A DNA stretch of 64,000 nucleotides from Metopolophium dirhodum (taxonomy: Eukaryota; Arthropoda; Insecta; Hemiptera; Aphididae): assembly GCF_019925205.1 (NCBI RefSeq), contig NC_083560.1, positions 60,897,266 through 60,961,265 of the forward strand, in the 5' to 3' direction. The position numbers were made by a program, and so were the translations under genes. The notes under the pieces are model-generated. The model ran no database searches and had not been told where the DNA came from. It was given only the letters and a program-made list of their open reading frames with translations. Shown piece after piece: positions 1 to 11,800 of this stretch (its first letter is position 1; the number at the start of each line of letters is the position of its first letter).

Positions 1-876
1 AATTTAATCTCAAACATTTTTTAATAATTTAATACATTCGGATCCTTTTTTTGCCGAAATTTGATTTATCCTGTTGATTTACATATTATTTACATATAGC
101 ATTTTAATATTTCCCAACTATGGTAAAAATATTTTCACGAAAACAATATAGTTGTCAAAATATTTGAAAAAGTTGCGTAAATAAGAAGGAAATATTTTAT
201 TTATATTTTTTGGCCAAGAAGTTCACATTTGAAAAATATATTGTAAAAAACATTAACATGAAAACATTATAAAAATATTAAGTCAACATTTTTGTGCAAT
301 TATATAGTCCAATATTTTGTTATCATGAGAATAAAATATTTATACAATATAATTAATCAAATATTTATTATTCAAGCACTCCAAAATATTCACAAAATAT
401 TTTCAATTCCCAAATGCTGTGTGGGTATATTATTACTGTACCCGCATTCCTCTTCTGCAGTTTCCATTTCAATAAATATAATTTTACATAAAGCACAGCG
501 ACTCCCCTCCCATCCCTTATCGATCCTGTGTCCTCTTAACATAACTTAACTTGAGTTAATTATTTTCATTAATGTGCCCACCAAATTTAATATTATTTAG
601 GCATTATTGATTGTAAGTTTTAACTAAATATGACCGCGTAATGAGTAATGACTAATGAGAAATTCTGGTAAAGATGTAACTAGATATTATTTTATATATA
701 TTATTATATATTATTATTTATATATTATTTTATTTTTATTATTACTCATAATTCATATGTGACGTTGTAAAAACATTATATTACGGTCGGTCACTGTCCG
801 CACTATGTACATAATAATATAAATAATGCTGTGATCATGACGGTGGTAGCTATTACTGCCGTCGGAAACTTGCAAC

Positions 877-909
877 CACGGTAGATTATAATATAGGTAA
901 TCTACCGTG
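877..909. repeat. Perfect 12-bp inverted repeat
   Basis: Arms CACGGTAGATTA (877-888) and TAATCTACCGTG (898-909) are exact reverse complements around a 9-base loop. It could form a hairpin; no TIR-like flank or function is evident. Confidence 0.6.
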
Positions 910-969
910 CTCGCAAAGTCGCAACCATCGGCACCGACGCACAGCCATCGAAACTGAAGAAGGGCTTCA

Positions 970-1260
970 CAAAGGCTTATTATGTATATACGAATATTTG
1001 TTTTAGAGTTACACCAAAACCAAATACCAATCGAATTTGTCAAAAACTGATTTTGTGTAAAAATTCCCGGTTTTGTCATGGAAACTGAAAATTTTATAGT
1101 GTATAGAAAACGCGAATATTAACACGCAGTGAAAATTTCATGTATTTGTTTTAAAGTTACACCAAAAACCAAAGTAGATTTTGACAAAAACCGATTTTAC
1201 GTAAATATTCCCGTTTTTCCTTAATTTGTATGTTGTTTTTCCCGGCGCTTTTGAAAACTA
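970..1260 (+). repeat. Dispersed repeat, two partial copies
   Basis: Two head-to-tail partial units (about 1000-1078 and 1145-1215) share the words GTTACACCAAA, ACCGATTTT or ACTGATTTT, and AAATTCCCGGTTTTG. The same block recurs at about 27490-27575, including GTGTATAGAAAACGCGAAT just upstream (1099 and 27437). It belongs to a family scattered through the window (13560-14430, 16740-17290, 17715-18235, 26390-27740, 45765-46290, 61170-61390). Confidence 0.6.
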
Positions 1261-1609
1261 TTGGGAATTTTAAATTTTTAACCCCCGAATTCATCAACAA
1301 GATTCACCAAGTAAAAACACCAATTATTTTCTCTTTTTTTATGTATAATTATTATTAACCTAAGTTTAATATAAACCATTGCCAAGTTCATGTTGTACAT
1401 GTCAAGTTTATCCGGGTAATGTTGATCTTACCCGGACATTGGAAATTATCCGTAACAATATATGTAGCAACATTCTTACTTGGTTGTATACTATTATATG
1501 TTTAATTTTATACTTGGTATTGGTCTTGGAAGTAAGATATTTTTATTATACTTGGTAAGATATTATCTACATATACAGATTTTTTTTAATATAATTATAT
1601 TAATATGAT

Positions 1610-2343
1610 CAAGCCCGGATTAAGGATCAATTGGGCCCCGGGGCACCATACACTTAGTGGGCTCCCTTTCAACTTTAACTTCAAAACAATTGTATCATTA
1701 CATATTAACGACTTTATATTATTGTTAATTTTTCACTATACAAAAAATATACAAGATGTAGCTTATGTCATTGTACCTACGCGGCTTTTTTTTAACAATA
1801 TTATGGATCGATGATATGGAATTGACATTTTCAAAATTTTTAAACACGCAGTTGTATCAATAATAAAATCGACTTTATTTTTTCAAATGGTAATCATTAT
1901 ATTTTTTGATGGATTCTGGGCCACTAGATTATTAACTATGGTCCTCTAAATTTTAGTATAATATGAATTAATACTTTTAACTGACATACCTAATTTACAA
2001 GAGCTAAAAATTTTTTTCTTATAACTACCTTTTTATATATTTAAATAATTGAATCGGTAATCTAAAATGCTCAAAAAAAAAAAAAACCAACAAACAAACA
2101 AAATTGTTGGCAAACATAGTTAATTATTTAAAGTAATTTTTCGTGATATAAAATTGAGAACAATTTTATTTTATAATTATTAATAATAATTTACCTATAC
2201 TTACATACCTACCTACTTACATAATTTTTGTTTTAAACTGTATTGAACGCGTTAAAAAAAGATATTTTGGGGATAAATATGGGCCCCAAAATCAATGGGC
2301 TCCGAGACCATGCCCCCCTTGCGCCCCCTTTAATCCGGTCTTG
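1610..2343. mobile_element. hAT-type MITE, copy 1 (734 bp)
   Basis: The ends are CAAGCCCGGATTAAGG and the reverse complement of a nearly identical sequence (the right end reads TTAATCCGGTCTTG). It is flanked by a perfect 8-bp direct repeat AATATGAT (1602-1609 and 2344-2351), the target-duplication length of hAT elements. There is no coding capacity. Its interior shares CCCTTTCAACTTTAACTTC and further blocks with the copy at 38022-38612. Confidence 0.85.
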
Positions 2344-2587
2344 AATATGATCTCAACTATCAATTTTTGCCAAAAATAATTTTAGTCTATATGTATTTAT
2401 GTAGTGTTAATTTTTGCGGCTATAAAAACACTATAATATAAATACTGAACATTATTAATTTACTTTAATTAATCGTTTTAATGTTAAAACATTAATTCTG
2501 AAAATAAAATATAACACCAAGTATTCAATAATTGGTTCATTTTTAAATTCATTATTTACACAAAATTAAATCAATGTTTAAAAATAG

Positions 2588-2593
2588 TTTATT
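2588..2593 (-). promoter_or_regulatory. Poly(A) signal of the 2.6-13.4 kb gene
   Basis: AATAAA on the minus strand, 49 bases after the stop codon of the proposed terminal exon (stop ends at 2642). Position and sequence fit a canonical polyadenylation signal; the cleavage site was not identified. Confidence 0.5.
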
Positions 2594-2641
2594 TATATAC
2601 ATATAATATTTTAAATACATAATAAATTAAATACAAATAAT

Positions 2642-2836
2642 TTATACCCCGTCTGAATAATTATAGATTATTTCTGAAGGTAGTAATGGAATAGCTGTGG
2701 GTACAGGTTTGATTTGGTGTGGTACTTTATGTTGATTAAGTGAATAATTTGATTGAATAGTCTCCTGAGAATTGATTTTATTTGTTATTTGAGTGCTTTC
2801 ATAAACAACATCAGGTAATGGTGCGTTCCTTTGATT
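2642..2836 (-). CDS. Terminal exon of the repeat-rich gene
   Basis: Acceptor TATAG is followed by 64 sense codons and TAA; length 195 bp, phase 0. It opens with the same NQxNAPLP start as the upstream short exons, then diverges into a unique tail ending NYSDGV. This shows it is an older or modified member of the exon family. A poly(A) signal follows within 50 bases. Confidence 0.7.
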   Translation of the reverse strand, partial: NQRNAPLPDVVYESTQITNKINSQETIQSNYSLNQHKVPHQIKPVPTAIPLLPSEIIYNYSDGV

Positions 2837-5800
2837 CTATAAAATACAAATATCATAATAAATATATATTTAGCAATAAAAAATAAAAATAAAAATGAAG
2901 GGAATGACGGGTATATTTAATATATTTCTTTTATCTAGTTTTATAATTGTATTGGTCGATGGTAATTGTGCTTTCATTTGAATCTAATGAATACAAACAT
3001 CAAAATAAATACGTATTTAGTAATAAAAATATAAATGACTTACATTGATGGGTGTTGTGTTTAATATATTTCTTTTATCCAGTTTAATAATTGTATTAGT
3101 TGGTGGTAATGGTGCATTAATTTGATTCTATTACATAAAAACATCAAAATAAATATATAATTAGTAATAAAAATATACATGACTTACATTGACAGAAATG
3201 GCGGGTGTATTTAATATATTTCTTTTATCTAGTTTTATAATTGTATTGGTCGATGGTAATTGTGCTTTCATTTGAATCTAATGAATACAAACATCAAAAT
3301 AAATACGTATTTAGTAATAAAAATATAAATGACTTACATTGATGGGTGTTGTGTTCAATATATTTCTTTTATCCAGTTTAATAATTGTATTAGTTGGTGG
3401 TAATGGTGCATTAATTTGATTCTATTACATAAAAACATCAAAATAAATATATAATTAGTAATAAAAATATACATGACTTACACTGACAGAAATGGCGGGT
3501 GTATTTAATATAAAACTTCTTTTATCTATTTTCATAATTGTATTAGTCGGTGGTAATGGTGCTCTCATTTGATTCTATTACATACAAACATCAAAATAAA
3601 TACGTATTTAGTAATAAAAATAGAAATGACTTACATTCGCTGGTGTATTTAATGTATTTCTTTTATCCAGTTTTAGAATTTTACCAATCGGTCTTGTAAG
3701 CAGCTTATTTAACATTGGATAATTTGATGGTGGAGACGAATTAGGTTTTGATGCTCGTTTTATAGCAACTGGAAGAAGAGCACTTTCATGTAATGACGTG
3801 CTAGAAATATTTTGTGGAACAACCGTCAGGTTTTTAGGGCTCTTCCAATCTGAGCGTTTTAATCTATTTAAATGTATTGTCGTAAGTGTTGCATCTTTTT
3901 CAACCACAAGTATCTCTATATTTGATCGACTAAGCAAAGCAGGATTATCGTTCAGAGTAATTGCCCTCAGAGATGGACTTGAAAACGTTGAAATATTACT
4001 ACTTAAATCAGTGGACATTGAAGTAGATGAAATTACCTTAATACCATTATTACATTCAGTGAATATATTATTCTCAATGCTTAACCTTGAATTCGTCATA
4101 ATTGGTAGATTATTTACAGTCAAATCAATGGATGCTAAAGTAGAAGGTTCATAACACTCAAGTTGTGTATTGCATTGAGTCAAACTTGATTGACCATTTA
4201 ACATATTTGGGCTTACACTTGAAGCTCTCATATCTGGTGGACTGTCTACAGTTAAATCAATGTACGCGGGAGTAGACTCCATTATTTTTGATTTAGTTTT
4301 CTTAATATCCGTGTTACATTGTGTCGAAATTGTTTTTTCATTACTTAACGAATAATAGCATAATTCTGAAGTTGTCATAACCTGTGGATTGTTTACAGTT
4401 ATATCAATGGATGCTGGAGTAGAAGGTTTGTAATAATTAATCATATTGGATTCAGTTATTTCAGATGTTTCAATTTCTGGGTCATATTGAGTCAAAATTT
4501 GTGTATTTGGACATACATTTGTAGACACTGAAGTAGACTGATCATTAGACTCGATTGTTTTAGATTGAGTCCTCTTAATAACAGAGTCAAATTGAGTTAA
4601 ATTGTTTTGTTTAGTATAAAATGATTTTGGGCTTATTCTTGAAACTGTTGTATCTGGAGGAACATGTACATCCATATGATCAAAATTTGGTATAGAAGAA
4701 TGTTGAGTTTTTATTATTTTAGCTTTAGCTCTTTTAATACATGTGTCAGATTCGGTTAAATTTCTTTTGTTACTTTTTGACGGTTCTGGACTTAATATTG
4801 AAACTGTTGTACTTAGTGGAATATCCTTAATCAAATCTGCTATCGCCTGTGTAGAAAATATATTCGTTTTCATTTCTTTGTATTTAGTTGTCTTAATATT
4901 TGTAACAGATTCAGTTAGATTTCTGTTTTCAATGTTTAAAGAATGTTGGTATAATTTTGGAGTTTTGAAGTTTTCTGATGTAATATTGTTTTGTAAATCT
5001 GTAGAAGCTGGAACAAAAAAATTGACAATTGTTTAATTTTTAGTTTTCTTAAATCCTATGTAAGTGATAGATATTTTTATGCAAGATAGTTTGATTTACC
5101 TTTTTTGTTTATGGCCGAATTGTTTTCTTTCTCTCCAACTTCAATATTTTTACATAATGTTATGTCCTATAACATATTCAAGACAACTTTAAGTATAACA
5201 TTAAATTTAAAAGAATAATTAGCTAGTAAAATTGTATAGATAATTTTATTGTTATCCACTTTAAATAGTACAATAAATCATTATAATAATATAAAAATTA
5301 TTATTATTCTAAAATTTAAGTTGGAATATAACAGAGGAAACATTTTGTAATGTTTTGGCTACAGACTGGATTTTTGTCTAAAACTAGTTGTCAGCCTTTA
5401 GTCAGAATAATGTACCATTCAGCATAGGAGACTATGGGATTTTTTTACAACTAAAAACTCCTATTGTTATAAAAGTGCCTATGTTATACACATATTATAT
5501 AAGCAACTAAAACTGTTAGGAAATAATAGAGATAAAAAAATATAGTAGGTGCAAATCAATTGGATACAATCTTTAATTTAGGAGCGACAGAGGAACCTCG
5601 AGCAGGCCAAAAACTCTGAACTGCAATATACATAACTATATCGATATTAATATTATTATTTTTATTTAAAATGTAAATAAAGTGTTGAAATTTACCATTT
5701 GATTTTGATTTTGAATACTGATATGTCTTGTATTTATATCACATTTTGTACTTTCTATACAATTTTTCAATTTAAATGCCAAACATTCAAACTTTAATTT

Positions 5801-8800
5801 CCAATTATCGTTAAGGCCTTTCATTTTCTTAATACGTAATTTATTTTTAGTAGATTGACGTATTATTCGTTCATATACTTTGTTAAATAAAATACTTTCA
5901 AACACCTACAATATTAATTAGTATTATTAATTAAATATATTTTCAATGTAAAAAAATGTATTACCTTAGTTCCTTTCAAGGGATCACTCAATTTGTTTAA
6001 AATTTCGGGCCAATTTTCTTTACAATAAATAGATATCATATTATCTTTCACCAAATTAACATCATTGGTTACATTATTAGGCTCTCCATCATTATAGTCT
6101 ATATGATTTTGATCGCTATCGTTGTCAATATTTCTAGTATCATCCTCAACACCAATAAACTTGTTCACACAGCTTTTGATTGAAGGTGTAATATTAATTT
6201 TAGATGTTAAAATTGTAGGTGTATTACCAGTCAAAATATTTTCATCTTTATTTATATTACTAATAACATAATTTTCATCTTTGTCTACATTACTAGTCAG
6301 AGTATTTTTATCTTTCTTTATACTACTAATCAATGAGTGCTTTCTCTTGCGAGTAAGAATATTAGTAGTTAATGTATTTATTTCTTTATGTGTATTACTA
6401 TTCAAGGTATTTTTATCATTATTTATATGAATAGTCAAAGTATCTTCATCTTTATTTATATTACTAATCAATGCATTTATTTCTTTGTTAGTATGAGTAT
6501 TTGTAGTTAACGGAATTATTTCTTCATGTGTATTACTAGTCAAAGTATTTTCATCTTTATTTATATTACTAATCAAAGTATTTTCATCTTTATTCTTCTT
6601 TTTAATGAATGAATTTTTTTCTTTGTGAATATGAGTATTAGTAGTTAATGGAATTATTTCTTCATGTGTATTACTAATCAAAGTATTTTCATCTTTATGT
6701 ATACTACTAATCAATGCATTTATTTCTTTGTTAATATGAGTATTAGTACTTAACGGAATTATTTCTTCATGTGTATTACTAGTAAAAGTATTTTTATCTT
6801 TGTTTATATTACTAGTCAAAGTATTTTCATCGTTATTTGAATTACTTTTCAATGAATTGTTTTCATTGTGATTATGATTATTAGTATTTAATGGAATTAT
6901 TTCTTCATGTGTATTACTAGTCAAAGTATTTTTATCTTTATTTATATTACTAATCAATGCATTTATTTCTTTGTTAATATGAGTATTAGTACTTAACGGA
7001 ATTAATTCTTCATGTGTATTAATAGTAAAAGTATTTTCATCGTTATTTGAATTACTTTTCAATGAATTTTTTTCATTGTGATTATGATTATTAGTATTTA
7101 ATGGAATTATTTCTTCATGTGTATTACTAGTCAAAATATTTTTATCTTTATTTATATTACAAATCAATGAATTTTTGTCATTGAGGTTATGAGTATTAGT
7201 ACTTAACAGAATTATTTCTTCACATGTATTACTAGTCAAAGTATTTTTATCATTGTTTATATTACTAGTCAAAGTACTTTCATATTTATTTGTATTACTT
7301 TTTAAATAATTTGTTTCGTTTTGAGTATGAGTATTAGTACTTAACAGAATTATTTCTTCACATGTATTACTAGTCAAAGTATTATTATCATTGTTTATAT
7401 TACTAGTCAAAATATTTTTTTCATTGTTTATATTATTAGTCAATGTCTTAGTATCTTTAATTATATCACTTTCCAATGAATTCTTTTCTTTGTGAGTGTG
7501 AGTATTAGAAGTTAACAAAATTAGTTCTTCATGTGTATTACTAGTCAACGAGTTTTTTTTATTGTGATTAAGAATATTAGAAGTTACCGTATTTATTTCT
7601 TTATGTGTATTACTGTTCAAAGCAACTTTATCTTTTTTTATATTATTTGATAAAGTATTTTCAACTTTATTTATATTACTAATCAATGCATTTTTTTCTT
7701 TGTGAGTATGAGTATTACTAGTTAAGTTAATTATTTCATCATGTGTATTACCAGTATTACAAGCAATTAAAGTAGTTTTATCTTTGATTATATTACTAGT
7801 CAAGGTATTTTCATCTTCATTTATATTGCTAATCAATGCATTTTTTTCTTTGATAGTTTGAGTATTAGTAGCTAACATATTTATTTTGTTATGTTCATTG
7901 CTAGTCGAAATATTAGTAGTCAATGTATTTTTTTCTTTGTGAGTAATACTAGTTGATGGATTTATTTCTTCATAGGTATTATTACTAGTCAATGTATTAT
8001 TATCTTTGTTTATATTACTAATCAAAGAATTTTTTTCATCGCTTGTATTAATAGTCTTATTATTTATTTTTTTGTCTGTTTTAGTATTCGAAACACTTTT
8101 TTCTGTACCTATATTTGTAAGCATAGTACATTCATTCATTTGTTCATGATTTTTCTTCTTCTTTCTGACGGTCAAGTTTTGTTTTGTTGGGAATTTTTTC
8201 TTGTGAGCTTTATTTTCATCTTTATTTATATTTTTTAAGAATGATTTTTTTCCTCTTCGAGTAGTAACAGAAGTTATCATAGTTATTTCTTCAAGTGTAT
8301 TACTAGTCAAAGTATTTTTATCTTTATTTATATTACTTATCAAGGCATTTTCGTCTTTAATTATATTACTTATCAAGGTATTTTCATCTTTATTTATATT
8401 ACTAATCAATGCATTTTTTTCTTTGTGAGTATGAGTATTACTAGTTAAGTTAATTATTTCATCATGTGTATTACCAGTATTACAAGCAATTAAAGTAGTT
8501 TTATCTTTGATTATATTACTAGTCAAGGTATTTTCATCTTCATTTATATTGCTAATCAATGCATTTTTTTCTTTGATAGTTTGAGTATTAGTAGCTAACA
8601 TATTTATTTTGTTATGTTCATTGCTAGTCGAAATATTAGTAGTCAATGTATTTTTTTCTTTGTGAGCAATACTAGTTGATGGATTTATTTCTTCATAGGT
8701 ATTATTACTAGTCAATGTATTATTATCTTTGTTTATATTACTAATCAAAGAATTTTTTTCATCGCTTGTATTAATAGTCTTATTATTTATTTTTTTATGT

Positions 8801-11800
8801 GTGTTAGTATTCGAAACACTTTTTTCTGTACCTATATTTGTAAGCATAGTACATTTATTCATTTGTTCATGATTTTTCTTCTTCTTTCTGACGGTCAAGT
8901 TTTGTTTTGTTGGCAATTTTTTCTTGTGAGCTTTATTTTCATCTTTATTTATATTTTTTAAGAATGATATTTTTCCTCTTCGAGTAGTAACAGAAGTTAT
9001 CATAGTTATTTCTTCAAGTGTATTACTAGTCAAAGTATTTTTATCTTTATTTATATTACTTATCAAGGCATTTTCGTCTTTAATTATGTTACTTATCAAG
9101 GTATTTTCATCTTTATTTATATAACTAATCAATGCATTTTTTTCTTTGTGAGTATGAGTATTACTAGTTAAGTTAATTATTTCATCATTTGTATTACCAG
9201 TATTACAAGCAATTAAAGTAGTATTATCTTTGATTATATCACTAGTCAAGGTATTTTCATCCTTATTTATATTGCTAATCAATGCATTTTTTTCTTTGAT
9301 AGTTTGAGTATTAATAGCTAACATATTTATTTTGTTATGTTCATCGCTAGTCGAAATATTAGTAGTCAATGTATTTTTTTCTTTGTGAGTAATACTAGTT
9401 GATGGATTTATTTCTTCATAGGTATTATTACTAGTCAATGTATTATTATCTTTGTTTATATTACTAATCAAAGAATTTTTTTCATCGCTTGTATTAATAG
9501 TCTTATTATTTATTTTTTTATCTGTGTTAGTATTCGAAACACTTTTTTCTGTACCTATATTTGTAAGCATAGTACATTCATTCATTTGTTCATGATTTTT
9601 CTTCTTCTTTCTGACGGTCAAGTTTTGTTTTGTTGGCAATTTTTTCTTGTGAGCTTTATTTTCATCTTTATTTATATTTTTTAAGAATGATATTTTTCCT
9701 CTTCGAGTAGTAACAGAAGTTATCATAGTTATTTCTTCAAGTGTATTACTAGTCAAAGTATTTTTATCTTTATTTATATTACTTATCAAGGCATTTTCAT
9801 CTTTAATTATGTTACTTATCAAGGTATTTTCATCTTTATTTATATAACTAATCAATGCATTTTTTTCTTTGTGAGTATGAGTATTACTAGTTAAGTTAAT
9901 TATTTCATCATTTGTATTACCAGTATTACAAGCAATTAAAGTAGTTTTATCTTTGATTATATCACTAGTCAAGGTATTTTCATCTTTATTTATATTGCTA
10001 ATCAATGCATTTTTTTCTTTGATAGTCTGAGTATTAATAGCTAACATATTTATTTTGTTATGTTCATCGCTAGTCGAAATATTAGTAGTCAATGTATTTT
10101 TTTCTTTGTAGGTAATACTAGTTGATGGATTTATTTCTTCATAGGTATTATTACTAGTCAATGTATTATTATCTTTGTTTATATTACTAATCAAAGAATT
10201 TTTTTCATCGCTTGTATTAATAGTCTTATTATTTATTTTTTTATCTGTGTTAGTATTCGAAACACTTTTTTCTGTACCTATATTTGTAAGCATAGTACAT
10301 TCATTCATTTGTTCATGATTTTTCTTCTTCTTTCTGACGGTCAAGTTTTGTTTTGTTGGCAATTTTTTCTTGTGAGCTTCATTTTCATCTTTATTTATAT
10401 TTTTTAAGAATGATTTTTTTCCTCTTCGAGTAGTAACAGAAGTTGTCATAGTTATTTCTTCAAGTGTATTACTAGTCAAAGTATTTTTATCTTTATTTAT
10501 ATTACTTATCAAGGCATTTTCGTCTTTAATTATATTACTTATCAAGGTATTTTCATCTTTATTTATATTACTAATCAATGCATTTTTTTCTTTGTGAGTA
10601 TGAGTATTACTAGTTAAGTTAATTATTTCATCATTTGTATTACCAGTATGACAAGCAATTAAAGTAGTTATATCTTTGATTATATCACTAGTCAAGGTAT
10701 TTTCATCTTTATTTATATTGCTAATCAATCCATTTTTTTCTTTGATAGTTTGAGTATTAATAGCTAACATATTTATTTTGTTATGTTCATCGCTAGTCGA
10801 AATATTAGTAGTCAATGTATTTTTTTCTTTGTGAGTAATACTAGTTGATGGATTTATTTCTTCATAGGTATTATTACTAGTCAATGTATTATTATCTTTG
10901 TTTATATTACTAATCAAAGAATTTTTTTCATCGCTTGTATTAATAGTCTTATTATTTATTTTTTTATCTGTGTTAGTATTCAAAGCACTTTTTTCTGTAC
11001 CTATATTTGTAAGCAAAGTACATGCATTCATTTGTTCATGATTTTTCTTCTTCTTACTGACAATCAAGTTTTGTTTTTTTGGCAATTTTTTCTTATGAGC
11101 TTTGTTAAAAGTTTTGATCTTAGCTTTGAAAGGAGAACACCTTATATTATTCTCTGTTATGTCATTTTCCACATTATTAATGTCAATCTAAAAAACAGTT
11201 TAATTTATAATCATGGTTATGAATAATAACTATCAATATAGACAAATTACAAAACAGTTCAGTTATATTTACTTATTTAAATTAATTTATCATTTTTATA
11301 ATACATGAAAAAATAATCTTTTTTAAGATTATTGTAAATTTTATTAAGAATTATTAATAATTAATTTTATGTTGTAAAGGCATTTCTTATATTATAAGTA
11401 AGAAGTGACTTTTTAAATGATTGTTACTTAAATACAAGACATTTATTTTGTAATAGACAGCCAACCATTTAGTCAAATCAGTAATATAATTAACTTAAAT
11501 TAAACTTAAAGAGTACAAGCTATATTTATTTGTAAACTGCACATCAAGTATTTATGAAGCAATTTACTTAGCTCACTAAAGAAACCATAAATGGGCTTTT
11601 ACTTAATTATTGTTTAATATTTCAGGTTTAACAGTTATTTAATATTCAATAATGGGATTGACAATTCACCAATATTGTACTGATTCTTTGAGGTTGACAA
11701 CAGCAATTTATTTAATTATTTTTGACATAATTTTATGTACACATGGCTAAAATCAGATATACTCTATTAATCACCATGCATGAATGTCACTGTTTTAGAT

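Larger units (their letters stand above)
1..1609. other. Gene-free A+T-rich stretch
   Basis: No gene is supported here. The first 550 bases are rich in repeated AAAATATT-type words. From about 970 to 1260 there are two partial copies of a dispersed repeat (separate entry), and a perfect inverted repeat lies at 877-909. Short open frames here have no family match and no splice context. Confidence 0.5.

Noticed and set aside
3798..4154. Plus-strand open frame
   Set aside because: Antisense to the exon at 3635-5007, whose splice sites and frame continuity are convincing.
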